The notes under the pieces were generated by a model. The model had not been told where the DNA came from, did no database searches, and worked only from the letters and a program-made list of their open reading frames with translations. From Maratus speciosus (lineage: Eukaryota; Arthropoda; Arachnida; Araneae; Salticidae), in NCBI GenBank assembly GCA_963932465.1, contig OZ010792.1, positions 280,719,836 through 280,783,835 of the forward strand: 64,000 nucleotides of DNA, given 5' to 3'. Shown piece by piece: positions 32,751 to 44,125 of this stretch. Within the stretch, counting starts at the first letter, position 1; each line of letters begins with the position of its first letter. Made by a program: the position numbers and the translations under genes.

Positions 32751-34066
32751 GGGGAAGACGGGATACAATGAAACATTACTTGTAAAATCAATCAAATTTG
32801 TCAGAGAGAGTTGCAGTTTATATATATGTTATACAACTATATGTTCCAATTACTGATGTGATTTGGATACATTCGCACTTCTACAACAGTAGCGATAGAA
32901 GATTATTGCTTTTACACCATTGAAAGTAACTTTCTTTACTAAAAGTAATTTTGTTTCTTTTTCCTTGTTGTTATATGTAATAATTATTTTTTCTATACAT
33001 TGTTATCTTTGGGTTGTTGTCTTCATACCTCCAAAACCAAACTAAACAAAATAAATATTAGAAGTTTGAAAATAAATTTTTATTTAGTAACCTCAGTGCG
33101 AGGTACAGAAACACTTGCAGACGGGGTACAATGAAACATGTTTTATTATAGTAATAAAAGTAGTAAATAGAATATATTAAAAGTAAGAGTATAGGAAAAC
33201 AGAAAAAAAGAGAGTTTTGTTCTAACCAGGTCAGTAAAAAATGCTCTTGTTAAGCAATTAAAAAATAGAAAGATAAAAAAAGCTAAGAAGGGATTGTTTT
33301 GAAAACAAAATCTACCTGCTACAGACTGATGATGATTCAGATTTTTTTTCCAGACCCAGCTGGTCATCGAGGTACTAAGAATGAGATATCCACACACAAC
33401 ATGTATGGCACAAGCAGTATCCGTATAAATGGAAACATAAGGAAATATATACCGTTGGAGAAATCATACATTTAAATGAAGTCAAATGTGAAGTACTTGA
33501 TATAAAAAGACTTCAACCTAGTTTTAATTTTCTTTTTTTAGAAACTTACATTTAAAAAAAAAAACTCGTGTTGAAACTACCACACCATATTCCTTCAGGA
33601 GCAACTGAAATATAAGCAGAAATGCTAATTTTTGAAACTGACTTGAGCCAATTTAATATAAAATGAAAGGTATTTCTTAAACTAATAGAATTTTCTTATT
33701 TTTCATCTTAGACTATAATATTTTTATCAAGTACCTTATTAATCAAGTTTTGTTTTTGTATTTATCTCATTTTTCATAAAATAAACTATACTGGGTGAAA
33801 ATTGCTTCCATCATTTGGAGTGTTTCATTGTACCCCAGTATGTGTTTCATTGTACCCCGGCATACGGGGTACAATGAACACTGTAAGACATTTATTTTTT
33901 GTTATTTTTCAAGCATAAAGATATTGTTTAGAATCTAATAAAAATTTATTTAGATTGGGAAAATACAAGATTAAAAATATGCATTAATTATATTTTTGTG
34001 CATGCAAAATTGTAGATAGGAAAAAAAAAATTAGTAAATTTTGTTTCATTGTACCCCGTCTTCCCC
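32751..34066 (+). mobile_element. Pogo-like element with GGGGAAGACGGGGTA ends
   Basis: The left end is GGGGAAGACGGGATACAATG, and the right end is its inverse (CATTGTACCCCGTCTTCCCC), with TA on both sides (32749-32750 and 34067-34068). Further copies of the GACGGGGTACAATGAAAC motif lie inside at 33120-33138, and inverted or direct near 33817-33870, giving subterminal repeats. The interior from 33475 encodes eroded transposase-like sequence. The element is 1316 bp, too short for a full transposase gene, and is therefore an internally deleted or decayed copy. Confidence 0.82.
33475..33663 (+). pseudogene. Eroded pogo/CENP-B-type transposase C-terminal region
   Basis: Two consecutive short frames separated by a frameshift at an A run (33551-33564). 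The first reads NEVKCEVLDIKRLQPSFNF, and the second VLKLPHHIPSGATEI, stop, AEMLIFETDLSQFNI. The order V-x-x-L ... F-x-F, then VLKLP-x-x-P, then F-x-x-DLS-x-(F/Y)-N-(I/V) resembles the region that follows the DDE domain in pogo/CENP-B-like transposases known to me from arthropods. That family resemblance is from memory, without an alignment. The frame is broken by at least one in-frame stop and one frameshift. No catalytic residue is retained. Confidence 0.4.
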
Positions 34067-34468
34067 TATTGCTTTTTTTAACATGCTCATTTTTTTTTTT
34101 CATTTACACATGACAAAAAATATTTTAATTTAGTCAAACATGTTAGGAATGTAATGATCAGCTGATTTAGTGATTAGGTTAGTAATATAGTTCAAACAGC
34201 TTGATTCTAACAATAAAACATGACTTAATAAATCTAAATTACAACTTTTAATAAATCTAAATTACCATGAGAATAATTTTATCTGTAAATATTGTAATTC
34301 ATACGCACTTTACTGTCAAACATCGCATTTCCCGAAAAACTGAGTTTTTAGAGTTATGACACTTTTGAAGCAAGGGTGCGATATGATAATATTAAAAATT
34401 AACGATGACGAATGTAACCAACAACGGAATGCTGTGAAACAAGCATCAAGAATAGAGAGTCAAATAAA

Positions 34469-35453
34469 CAGTGTTGGCCTGTTTCTAGTAAAGTGGAAAA
34501 AACCGCGGGAAAAACAATGGAAAAAACCGACCGGAAGAAATAGGTTTCTTTCAGTGGAAGAAATGAAAGAAACTTATTCTTTTAGAATTTGGCATATAAG
34601 TTCAACTTTGTAAGCTACAATAAATATCTTCTTTTTATAACCTTAAATAAATCAATTCCATTTACACCTATGCAAATTTAATTATTATATATATATACTA
34701 AATAATTACATCTGTTTTTTAGCCAAGATCACACGCACGAAAATCTGTCTAAAGCTTTTCAACGAAAGGCTAAATGAAGAAAAATTTTATCCAAAATACG
34801 CAAAATCAAATGTTATCCATTTCAATTTAACTAGCATATTTTTTAATTATTTAAACTTTTGAAACTAGTAGTAAATAGTACGGATTATTTACCAATGGTA
34901 GAAACTCATTTAAATAAAAGAGTTTTTCCAAGTCCTACAGAACTTCAGGAGAGCTTTAAAAGTATTTTGACATACCCATAGATATTTTTAGAACATTAGT
35001 CTTAAAATGAGCATTGAGATATGCATGCTAGATGCTACTATAAATAATTACAAATTTGTTTATTTACTGTGTTGCGCAGTTTAAAATAATGCATTTTTAT
35101 ATGAAAATAATATATTTTAATATGAAAAATAATATATTTTTATATGAAAAATAAAGAGTTTGTAGGTAGTTTTTATGACATAATTAATAATAATAAACCA
35201 CTACCTTTAAAGTTGTAAAATCCACCCCCTGTAAATGACTGCTGAACCTGGTTATTAAAAAAAAATAATTTATTCTTCCAAAAATAAAATTTTTAATATT
35301 AAAATTTCCAATTTATATTTCATATAAGTATACTTTGAGTTTAATTATTTTACGTAGTTACTATACTTTAATTTTGAGCATATGTCGGTTTCTTCCATTT
35401 CTTCCACTGTTCTGGAAAAAAAACTGGTTTCTTCCGGAAGAAACCCAACATTG
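34469..35453 (+). mobile_element. hAT-type non-autonomous element, 985 bp
   Basis: The left end is CAGTGTTGGCCTGTTTCT. The right end, read inward, is CAATGTTGGGTTTCTTCC. It has a perfect 8-bp duplication CAAATAAA (34461-34468 and 35454-35461). Subterminal TTTCTTCC and GGAAGAAA motifs are repeated at both ends. The interior is AT-rich with no transposase frame. It includes a short tandem of ATATTTTTATATGAAAAATA near 35093-35155. Confidence 0.93.
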
Positions 35454-35461
35454 CAAATAAA

Positions 35462-36355
35462 TGAATTTCAGGTGGTGGTGTGGGAGGGATAAACATACAA
35501 GTAAGCTTTTATTACTAAGATTTAATCAAAGTAAAAATTTCAAAGACGCAATTCATTTATTTAAACATCACCATAAAATAATAATCTGACATTTAATACC
35601 TTACCGAAGAAAAGTAACCAAACCATTAATGCAATTTCGCCGGCAAACAATTCCAACAATTACATAACCCTAGCATTTTTCTTAAATGGTTTTCTATTTA
35701 CAACTAAAGTACTTTCCCAATTCCTAACGTATAATATAAAGAAGAAAAACAACTTAAAATAAAAATGCATAAAAATAATAATCCTGCCAGATTTTTTTAA
35801 GAAAACCGAAAACTTAACCTCATCTATCATAACTTTGACAGCTCGGAGAGTGTTTTTTTCCCAGCATATCAGACTCTTTCGGGAAAGGCGCGCGAAAGGA
35901 ACGCGGGAAAATTAGAGGTTTTATTGGCAACACACGGGAGTGAATTGAAATTCGATGTGGCTCTCATATAGCGAGTCGATAAGAAGCAGCCATGAAACTT
36001 GTTTGAAATGACATATGAACGCTAATTAATACACAGATACATATATCGGGTTATGTCAACAAGCCGGATCTATCGATTGGAATGAAAATGTAAATATAAG
36101 TTAGACGGTGAACAGAATAATATTTGAAGAGTAGGGTACAGTGTAGACGCGAAGAAATGGATAGAGAGAATAGCATAAAAGATAAAGTAAAAAATTGCGA
36201 ATAGAAGACTAAATTTAAAAACGCGTAAAAAAACTCGATTTTATTTATTTATTTATTTTTTAATAGGGAGGAGATGGGGCTAAAAATCAGCGGGAATATA
36301 TTTCCATTTTTGAGCATAGGCAGGAATGAATCTGTTTAGGAAGAATTTAAATACT
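35462..36355. other. Unique stretch with a GC-enriched patch
   Basis: The part at 35830-36000 is GC-enriched (GGAAAGGCGCGCGAAAGGAA and neighbours), possibly a regulatory or exonic island. No frame or splice site pair supports a gene model. Confidence 0.35.
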
Positions 36356-36561
36356 TTAACCCCTTCGCGACGGGAGCCCTTTGCTTAATTTTTAATCTTT
36401 TAACACCGGTTTTTCAAAACAAACTTTTTTGTACTTGAATCGCAAAAATGCTCTGATTAAACAAGGTAAACTTTACAATAAAAAATAACCGGTGAGAATA
36501 ATGAAGGATTCTGAACACTTTAAGTGGTACGTATACCGGTCGCTCGACCCCAAGGGGCTAA
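36356..36561 (-). mobile_element. TTAA-bounded MITE, family B, copy 2
   Basis: Starts TTAACCCCTTCGCGACGGG and ends CTCGACCCCAAGGGGCTAA. In reverse orientation it matches 2561-2741 at the end (TTAGCCCCTTGGGGTCGAGC) and in the centre (GGTTATTTTTTATTGTAAA). TTAA at the right has mutated to CTAA. ACCGGT motifs recur three times inside. It has no coding capacity. Confidence 0.75.
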
Positions 36562-36589
36562 AAAAACTTCAGAATTATCTTTTCACCCC

Positions 36590-36830
36590 TCTTAAAACAA
36601 AACCAACAAGATCCTTTACAAAATTCTCAGACCTTGGATAAAGAATACTTGCGAAAGAATATATTTAAAAGAAAATGGGTTTTCTAAAATAATTGTCGAT
36701 AACTTTTCAAATTCAAATGCCAGAGGAGAAACTAAAGTGACATAAAAAGAAAAAGAAGAGAGGGTTTAGTATTGGCGTCAATCACTAATGACATTACAAT
36801 CACCGTATAGTTTTAAATTATTTCTTTTTT
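36590..36830 (+). repeat. Direct repeat, unit 1 (partner 37100-37345)
   Basis: Shared blocks are GAAAGAATATATTT, CTTTTCAAATTC, CCAGAGGARAAACTAAAGTG, ACATAAAA and GGCGTCA-CACT, in the same order about 510 bp apart. It is not coding. Confidence 0.7.
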
Positions 36831-37099
36831 TTAAAATCATCCTTTATTTTATTTACAGCAAATGTTTAGGAAATTCAGCTTGAAGGATTTTATTACCAAA
36901 TTTTATTTATTTTTCTTGAAATTAAGTATTTTCTTAAAAAAGTATTAAATTCCGGCATAATTAATACATTTATTATAAATAAATAATTCTTAAGGGAGCA
37001 GTAACATGTGACTCTTCCCTGGAAACTTGCAACATTAAAGATATAAAGATCAATTACGAGTAACATACGCTTGAAAAATAAAGTACTATAACTTTAAAT

Positions 37100-37345
37100 A
37101 GAGAGAAAATTACTGAACTTGCATAAGAATTGAACAATAACGAACAAAAATCGACTACCCAGACGAAAGAATATATTTCAAAGAAAGTGGCTTCTCTAAA
37201 AACGAATAATTGCCGAAATCTTTTCAAATTCCAGAGGAAAAACTAAAGTGACATAAAAGAGAAGAAAGAGGAAGGGTATATGATTTAATAACGGCGTCAC
37301 TTAGACATTTGCATAGGCATCACAAACGACAGTACAATAATCGTT
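37100..37345 (+). repeat. Direct repeat, unit 2 (partner 36590-36830)
   Basis: Second copy with moderate divergence. The spacing of about 510 bp suggests an old tandem duplication. Confidence 0.7.
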
Positions 37346-37966
37346 TCTGCCTTGCGCACGGTGACAAAAAAACGAAAGAATGAAAGAAACAGGAAATGAA
37401 AACTAATAACCTCCGTAAATCTCTTGAGAATAGAAAGCAGTCTCAATAAATAACCATTTAATAACCACCCCCATACAACCCTCCGACATAAATGATGCCT
37501 TCGAACCAAGTAGAATAACGTGGAAAATGTCCTATCCCCACATTTATAATTGCATCAAATCTTTTTGAAATCCGTTCAGAGGAAAGGGAGAAGTGTACTC
37601 CATTTCAAAAGGCAAGTGACTCAGTATAGTGGGAGAGTTTTCAGAGAGAATTTTGAGCATTTTGAATATGGTGTAAAAATGATGTAGTAGTGGCTGTCTA
37701 GATCTTTTAATGAAAGGAGATAAATGTATCATTTAATAGAGCGAGAAGGGGGATTAATCGATTTTTATTTCATGTCAATTTCAGCTGAGCTGCCAACAAT
37801 CCCCTTTGCTCATGCATAAAGTCTCTTACTTTACAATGAAATTTTAAGCTAATAAAGGTCTTCATTTTAGGGTAGTTATGAAAAGTACGTTATCTTTAAG
37901 ATACAGTCATGAAAAATTTTGTATCTACAAATTTTAAGTTTGAAATTTTCTCAATTATATTATATC
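37346..37966. other. Unique non-coding stretch
   Basis: No gene or element boundary is recognised. Two minus-strand frames of 60-70 codons have no recognisable content. Confidence 0.45.
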
Positions 37967-38967
37967 TAGGGTTCAAAAATATCCGATATTTTAGATATAT
38001 CTGATATTTTCAAAATAGTCAAATTACTGCTGATAAATATTTTCATGCATAATCCCCATAGCAGAAACTATCCAGCACGGCAGCAGCGCTGCAGATTATT
38101 TTAGAACTTGCAGATTAATCTACCAGCTTAAAAATAGAGTTATTGTTTCTTATACATTTTCTTTGTAAAATGCAATTTTTTGCTTATTTTATGGGTTACT
38201 ATATAAGTATTTATGACAGTAGCTTGATTCTGCATTGTTGGATTGCAGATAAATTTTGGTTTGCTGCAGATGGACATCGAAAATTCTGATACTAGGAATA
38301 TAAATTAGAAACTAAAACATATTGCTCTGAACATGCAAACTTAAAACAGTATTCTAAGAATAACTAATTGAAAAGGTACAACAATTTGCTTTATACTCAC
38401 TTTATAATAAAAATAGCATATAATTGAAGATTTTTTACATAAATGTAAGCTTGTCTTATTTTTTTATTCCCTAACCTGTTGTACAGTTTAGACTCAAGTA
38501 AAACAAAATCGGAAAATACTTCCAATAATGCTGTATATATAAATAATTATCTAAACTTTAGTTTCTTTCAATGTCTGTTCTGAATTAATGGTCTCTCATA
38601 ATTATTAGCTCTACATTTAAAAATAAAATTTTAAAACAAAACTTGGACAAGATATTGGTTCTTTTTTCTTTGCCTAAAAAAGTCACTGCCAGAGATAAAA
38701 GTTCTTTATCTTTATAATGACACAGCCAATAACAGTTGAAATTCCCAATTATATTTGTTTTGATTGAAGAAAATATCAAACTTATCTCTCACGGTAATAT
38801 TTAAAAAATAAATATCAAATATACAAAATATCAAACATCTTGATATTTTGAAAATAAATATCAAGAATTTGAAAATATCGAAAATCTTGATATTTTAAAA
38901 ATAAATAACGGATATATATCAAGATATATCATGATAAATAACCATTGATATATATCAACGAACCCTG
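37967..38967 (+). mobile_element. hAT-type element, 1 kb, with GATATTTT subterminal repeats
   Basis: The left end is TAGGGTTCAAAAATATCCG. The right end, read inward, is CAGGGTTCGTTGATATATAT. The flanks ATTATATC (37959-37966) and ATTGTACC (38968-38975) agree at 6 of 8 positions, fitting a mutated 8-bp duplication. Both ends carry many GATATTTT/AAAATATC repeats, densest at 38790-38960. A 64-codon minus-strand frame inside (38585-38779) has no recognisable transposase motif. Confidence 0.75.
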
Positions 38968-38975
38968 ATTGTACC

Positions 38976-39376
38976 ATATACAAATTTACTTATATGTAAA
39001 ATTATAAATGTAATAAAATTAGAGAGCGTTAAGAGACTAACATTTAATATTTAATTAAAAATTAACTTTACTGAAGAAAGTACCGTTGAGATAAGTAAAT
39101 AAAAATAGCACGATCAAATGTTTATATATCTGAAATAGAAATATAATACCATACATTTAAATATATGAAACTTATATGCATAGCAAAAAGGAAATTATGT
39201 TATTATAAAAAATAATTTACATATTTTTTAAATATTCAAAGAAAATAACACCAATAAAGACGTAAAAAAGAACATGACGTAAGCATAGGCTGAATTTATT
39301 ATTTTTTTGCAAAGCTACAGTCTTTCGCAAGAAATGGAGGGGAAAAAAATACATTTTAGGAGTACCAAAGCAGGGT
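38976..39376. other. AT-rich stretch, nothing recognised
   Basis: No repeats or element ends detected. Confidence 0.5.
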
Positions 39377-39486
39377 TTGTATGCCTAAGGGAATTCGAAT
39401 ACCACATATTTAATAAAAGACTTTAAATATAACGACATTAAATGGTTAATGAAAAATCTGGTATTCGAATCGCCTGAGGCGTATAA
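39377..39486. mobile_element. Short foldback element with EcoRI-like core motif
   Basis: The left arm GCCTAAGGGAATTCGAATAC and the right arm, read inward, GCCTCAGGCGATTCGAATAC pair over about 27 bp around an AT-rich loop of about 55 nt. Both arms continue to TTTATAC/TTTGTAT. No target duplication is evident. Confidence 0.65.
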
Positions 39487-40540
39487 AGTCAGAAAAAAAA
39501 GAAAGAAATAAAGATAAAAAGAACATCCAAAGCATAAGCAAAATTATTATAACCAAAATTAAAAAGAGATTCGACAACATATCTTAATTAAATAAAAGAA
39601 AATTTAAACAAGATTTAAACTAAATTAGTCTCTGTAAGTTGAAAAATCGGTTACATTTTTAATACTAAGTACTTCCATATCTTTCAAATAATAAAAGAAA
39701 AGAATGATAACTATAAAAAAATCTTGTTAAACTATAATCAAGTATAGGTTAAGCTTAAATATAGAAAATTGAATTTATAAACAATTTCTTCTATGTGATC
39801 CAATTTCAATTAGAAACGGAATTTTTTTTCTTTGTTAATTGTTTGCTTATTATTTTTTTTTTCGTTCAATAGACACGATGCAGCGGAATCGGGGGGGGGG
39901 GGGGGGGACTGAATTGGTTATTCACTTATTTAAAAAAAAAAATGCTGAAATATGTCAAATTATTTAAATTTCTTAAAATATTTTATTGTAAATACTTTAA
40001 ATGTAAATTTCGTTGAAAAAATAAATTTCCGAGACAATTGACAGTTTTGGACATTAAAGAATAAAAGTAATTCTGACAACATAAATAAATTCGAAAAGTA
40101 AAGCAAATAGAAAAACCCTAGCACAAACTTTTAAAATTATTTAAAAACCAATAAAGCCCTGATTTTAAATAGATTTTGGCTCATCGCCAGTTCTAAATTC
40201 AACTGTCAAGAAGTAAAAAAAAAAAAAAAAAAAAAAAAACTACATAAACAAAATGTAGTAGACAGAGAGAATAGATTTAAAGTTTGAAAGAAGTTTAAAA
40301 GATCTTATATCTTTTTCTTAATTTTGTGTTTCTGCTTTGTATTATTTTAAGGATTGCTCAAAAATGTGTTGATTTAAATGAATTTATGCAAGACTTATGT
40401 TGAGATAAATGAGCCACTATTTTTTCAAAATAAATTTTCTTTAGAGGGGACATCTATAAAATGTAAAATTTTGGAGGCAATGAATAAATATTCAGGATTT
40501 TAGTTGTTTATTTATATTTCGAGGGCTTCCGTATATATAT
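39487..40540. other. AT-rich stretch with 17-nt poly-G run
   Basis: Poly-G at 39891-39907 and poly-A at 40217-40240. No gene is recognised. Confidence 0.55.
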
Positions 40541-40734
40541 TTGGAACCAGTTTCGAAAAAAATAAATAAATAAACCTGCAAACAAAATCGAAAAAGTAAA
40601 AAAGAGCCTTGTAGAGATCGACCTCAGCTATCATCCGCAAAAAACAAAAATATTGAGATGCAAACGAGATATCTTACAAAATTTCTCCCATTGGATTAAC
40701 AATAACGAGCGGGTGTTTTCGCGTCGCCAGTCCC
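40541..40734 (+). mobile_element. TTAA-type foldback element, half copy
   Basis: Contains only the right arm of the family at 225 and 43706: AACCAGTTTCGAAA, CAAAATCGAAAAAGTAAAAA, GAGATCGACCTCAGCTAT, AACAATAACGAGCGGGTGTT and the end GCCAGTCCC followed by TTAA (40735-40738). The left arm is missing, so it cannot fold back. Confidence 0.75.
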
Positions 40735-40740
40735 TTAACG

Positions 40741-42400
40741 AGTAAAAAAAAAAAAAAAAAAAAAAAAAACTTATGGAATATTCATTCAAATACAGAAAAA
40801 AAAAATCTTAGAAATATCAAAATTTACAATATTTCTTTAAATTATCAAAAGATGGACATGCAAATCTGAACTGCTTGATTGGTTAGCTTTGGAGCGTTAG
40901 TCATTTTTTGCTCGTGTGTAAGTAGATCCTTGCGAAGTACTTTGAATTTTATTTAATAAAACTATTATTTTTTTTTTTTTTGACGTGGGGAGGGGGGGGG
41001 GGGGTATTTGTTAAAAGCAATTTCATGAGTCATAAAAATAATATTTTATAGATTATTCATTCAAATGTATAGAAAATAAATAGTAGAAATGTAAAAATTT
41101 ACAAATTTGATTTAAATAATGCCTAAGCTCATTATTAGTGTTAAATAAATTTCTCCTGTTTAACTTTATTATATATTTTTTGTGATTACAAAAATAGTTG
41201 ATATGGAATTATTAACTAAGATTTACAATTAGAATCAATAAATCACATTTTACAGGAGTTATTAGCAATAAAATATTATGGATTTTACTAGAAGACTAAG
41301 AAATATTTATAATTTGTTGAAGCGTGTCCCATATTAAGAAGTTTGGAACGAAAATAATTTCTCCCAAATTAGTCAGTATTATTTACCTGCTTTGTTATAT
41401 AAAAATACTTTAATTTGACATGAAGTTATGCCATAGAATCCAGTCATAAGTCAACATATCTTTGTGAACAAACTACGGGGGCGGGGAATGGACCCGTTAT
41501 TGCCGATTGAAAACTGGACTGTACTCAAGATTGGACTCCAGTCCCATCGGCTGGTAATGACTCAACAATATGTCACAAAAAGGAAAAAAAATAAATCCTT
41601 GAATAATAATTACCTAAAATAATTTTACATTAGAAAAAGATAAACGTACACCAACAAGCTTAATATGCCGATGAGTGATATTACTTTGGAGGAGGATTTA
41701 GGGGGAGTGAAGAAAAACTGGCCTGATGACGGCTTTCGATGAAAACTGGGCAACTAAACGGAGTATGCACGTTCGAATTCAGTGACCCAGCATCCAATAT
41801 CTCATCATACATCATTTTATGACACTGCTTTAAGGAAAATCCCACTGAATTCCAGACGACTTTACATTTGAAAAGCTCAGTTGCAAAACGATGTAACAAA
41901 ATATTTTTTTTCAGATATATTAAATATTCAGGTTTTCTATATTATATACATATAACAACCAAACCCACTGAGATTACATCGATTACTTCTTCTAAAACCA
42001 ATGATTTGCTAAGACAGCTTTCAGTTACATTATATGCAAATCTTTCGTCTGATATATTTTATTGGTCTTGTTGAATTTTAATAAAATCTCGTTGCACTGA
42101 TCCAAAATTTATATTTGATTATGTTATGACATCTATTCAGCAATAAATAAACATGTAGTTTTAAAAAGATGTCAGAATGCAGTTATATAATTTTACATGA
42201 AAATCAGAAGAAAAAAAATACCAGTTACTGTGTTTTACACCCAAGTCCCTCATTTATAAACATGAAAGAAAAAGAAAAAAAAAAAGAAAAAAAAAGAAAA
42301 AAGGCAATCCACGATCTCTGTACGCTAAGGGGAAATTTTAAAGTTAAACATCGATCTTCAGACATGGGTGGGAACCGCTGCGATAAAGCGATCAATTGAA
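40741..42400. other. Non-coding stretch with homopolymers
   Basis: Poly-A at 40745-40769 and a G-run pair at 40987-41004. A slightly GC-richer part at 41470-41540 and 41690-41860 has no convincing frame. A purine-rich A/G tract lies at 42265-42302. Confidence 0.5.
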
Positions 42401-42405
42401 CTTAC

Positions 42406-42700
42406 CTTGCGTTTTACGAGAGACATCCGCGGAGGCACTCACACACACATTTCGTATCCATTGAGTGACTCTCTCGTTTGGTGATGCAACAAGAGTCACT
42501 CGGAAGAAGTGGGTGTGCTTAGCAATGACGAGAAACACAGGGGAGGAGACCACAATCAGACACGTCACAGCTGTGAGTGAGGTCGGTTACTCGTCATCGG
42601 GAAAAACTGGTTAATTCAGGAATTTAGACGAACTGTCGCCGGCTGGTACCACAGAGGGTCCCGAGTATTGTGGGGGTGGGAAATGTGGTTCCGGTTGTTC
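42406..42700 (-). other. Candidate minus-strand untranslated exon with splice donor
   Basis: On the minus strand this GC-enriched segment ends AAAACGCAAG followed by GTAAGTTC (intron start at 42405), an almost ideal donor. The segment contains GTGACGTGTCTGATTG, several GAGTGACTC/GAGTCACTC repeats and a C-rich upstream part. One short upstream frame starts ATGGATACGAAATG and stops after 15 codons, so the segment looks like 5' untranslated sequence. If real, it would be a first exon with a long downstream intron running toward lower coordinates. Confidence 0.35.
42500..42560. repeat. Inverted GAGTGACTC motifs
   Basis: GAGTGACTCTC (about 42464-42474) and GAGTCACTCGG (about 42491-42501) are close matches to AP-1-like TGACTC/GAGTCA sites in the candidate exon region, with ACGTCACAGC nearby. 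These are motif matches only. Confidence 0.3.
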
Positions 42701-42768
42701 ATTGATATTTAATATATGAAATTTCGTAAGTCGCATGTGATATGAAGCGTATGGAGAGAAAGGAAAAA

Positions 42769-42783
42769 GGGGGGGGGGGGGGG
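42769..42783. repeat. Poly-G run
   Basis: About 15 consecutive G residues upstream (minus-strand sense) of the candidate exon. Confidence 0.85.
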
Positions 42784-42907
42784 AGCGTCACGACAAGGAA
42801 ATGAAACACGTGGGTGTGAAAGTAGTTCTCTAAACACTATGTGCAATCTTCATGGTGTAACATTTTCTAGAAGACGTCGAGTTATATAAGCAAGCTAGTC
42901 ATTTTTC

Positions 42908-43341
42908 ATGCTACTCGTCACTCAAGTTTCCGAATTCTCGACTGTAATGTTAAGTCAATGGGCATTTGATGCAATTTTATATTCAAAATATCTTCTCGGG
43001 AAATTAATATTTTTAACTTTTTTTTTTGTTTGTGTACTCTTCTTAAAGGATTTCTTTTTTTTTTCTTAGTTGTCAAAGTATTTCTAAAATCTATGCGTAA
43101 TTTTGTATGAAGTGTTAAAATTTTATTCCCAGTTCGTCTGCTTTTAACACATAAAATATTAAAGTAAGCATAGATTTTAAAAATATTTTGACAACTAAGA
43201 AAAAAAGAGACATGCTTTAAGAAGAGCACACAAAACGGAAATAAAAAAAATAATATCCTGAGGAGATATTTTAAATATAAGAATGCATCAAACGGCCATA
43301 GACAATACCGAGGGGAATTCGGAAACTGAGTGACGAGCAGC
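42908..43341. mobile_element. Large palindromic foldback element
   Basis: Arms of about 190 bp. The left starts CATGCTACTCGTCACTCAAG, then TTTCCGAATTC, GGCATTTGATGCA and AAAATATCTTCTC. The right mirrors these and ends GAGTGACGAGCAGCC. The inner arms share TTGTCAAARTATTTTTAAAAT and TAGATTTTA. The centre is near 43130. The 103-codon frame across it is an artefact of the palindrome. Confidence 0.88.
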
Positions 43342-43433
43342 CTTAACGCATATTATTATAAACTCTATAGCATATCCAAAAAATGTGTGTAAATTTAAAT
43401 TAGTGCCCAAATTTTTTTTAATTACAACACACA

Positions 43434-43645
43434 GTTGCACTTCGAGCAGCGTCATGTATACGTATTTACTTTCTAAATAGCACTATTTCTGTACAGTAAT
43501 TTTAGCCTTATTTAATCATAGAAATTCTGCGATATTATATGGAGCCAAGATTACTATACGAAAATAGTTGTACTTAAAATAAGAACTGCACGCACCTTGT
43601 GAAAACGCATATATATGCATCACTTGTCCCGAAGTGGTAAAAACG
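43434..43645. mobile_element. Small palindromic MITE related to 31236
   Basis: The left is GCACTTCGAGCAGCGTCATG. The right, read inward, is ACCACTTCGGGACAAGTGAT. The centre has TTTTAGCCTTATTTAATC, AGAAATTCTGCG and a mirrored GGAGCCAAGATTACTATACG. The words TTTAATC..AGAAATTCTGC match the centres at 31236 and 27750, indicating one degenerate family. Confidence 0.55.
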
Positions 43646-43705
43646 ATGGATTAGTTAACGTATCGTGCCAAAAATATCAGAGATGCAGTGGTATATCTTA
43701 GTTAA

Positions 43706-44121
43706 GGCTCCTGTCCCTGCCGGCAAAGGCACTCACGAGCTAATGCTAATCCTATGGGGAGGGATTTTTCTAATATCTCGTTTACATTTCAATATTTTTA
43801 AATACTTTTTTTTGCATTTGATAGCCGAGATCCATTTCTACATCGCACCTTTTTTATTTTTTCGATTTTGGTTGCAGATATTTTTTTAAATGACACTTTC
43901 ATTTTCAGAACCGGTTTTGAAAGTGAAAGTAACTTTATGAAAAATATCTGCGACCAAAATCGAAAAAGTAAAAAAGGTGCGATTGTAAAGACCGACCTCG
44001 GCTATCCAATGCGAAAAAAAATTATTTAAAAGTGTCGAAATACAAACGAGATATTAGGCAAATCCCTCCCCATAGGATTAGCATTAGCTCGTGAGTGTCT
44101 TCGCCGTCAGGGACAGGAGCT
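43706..44121. mobile_element. TTAA-type foldback element, copy 3
   Basis: The best-preserved copy. TTAA (43702-43705), GGCTCCTGTCCCTGCCGGC ... GCCGTCAGGGACAGGAGCT, TTAA (44122-44125). The arms of about 200 bp share GAGCTAATGCTAATCCTATG, GATATTAG and CAAACGAGATATTA, TCGATTTTGGTTGCAGATAT and AACCGGTTTTGAAA. A 74-codon frame reads through one arm only and is not a gene. Confidence 0.88.
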
Positions 44122-44125
44122 TTAA

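Noticed and set aside
38585..38779. hAT transposase fragment inside the 1-kb element
   Set aside because: The 64-codon frame shows no RNase-H-like or dimerisation-domain motif that I can recognise.
42918..43229. 103-codon minus-strand frame
   Set aside because: It lies inside the palindrome at 42908-43341 and reflects arm sequence, not a gene.
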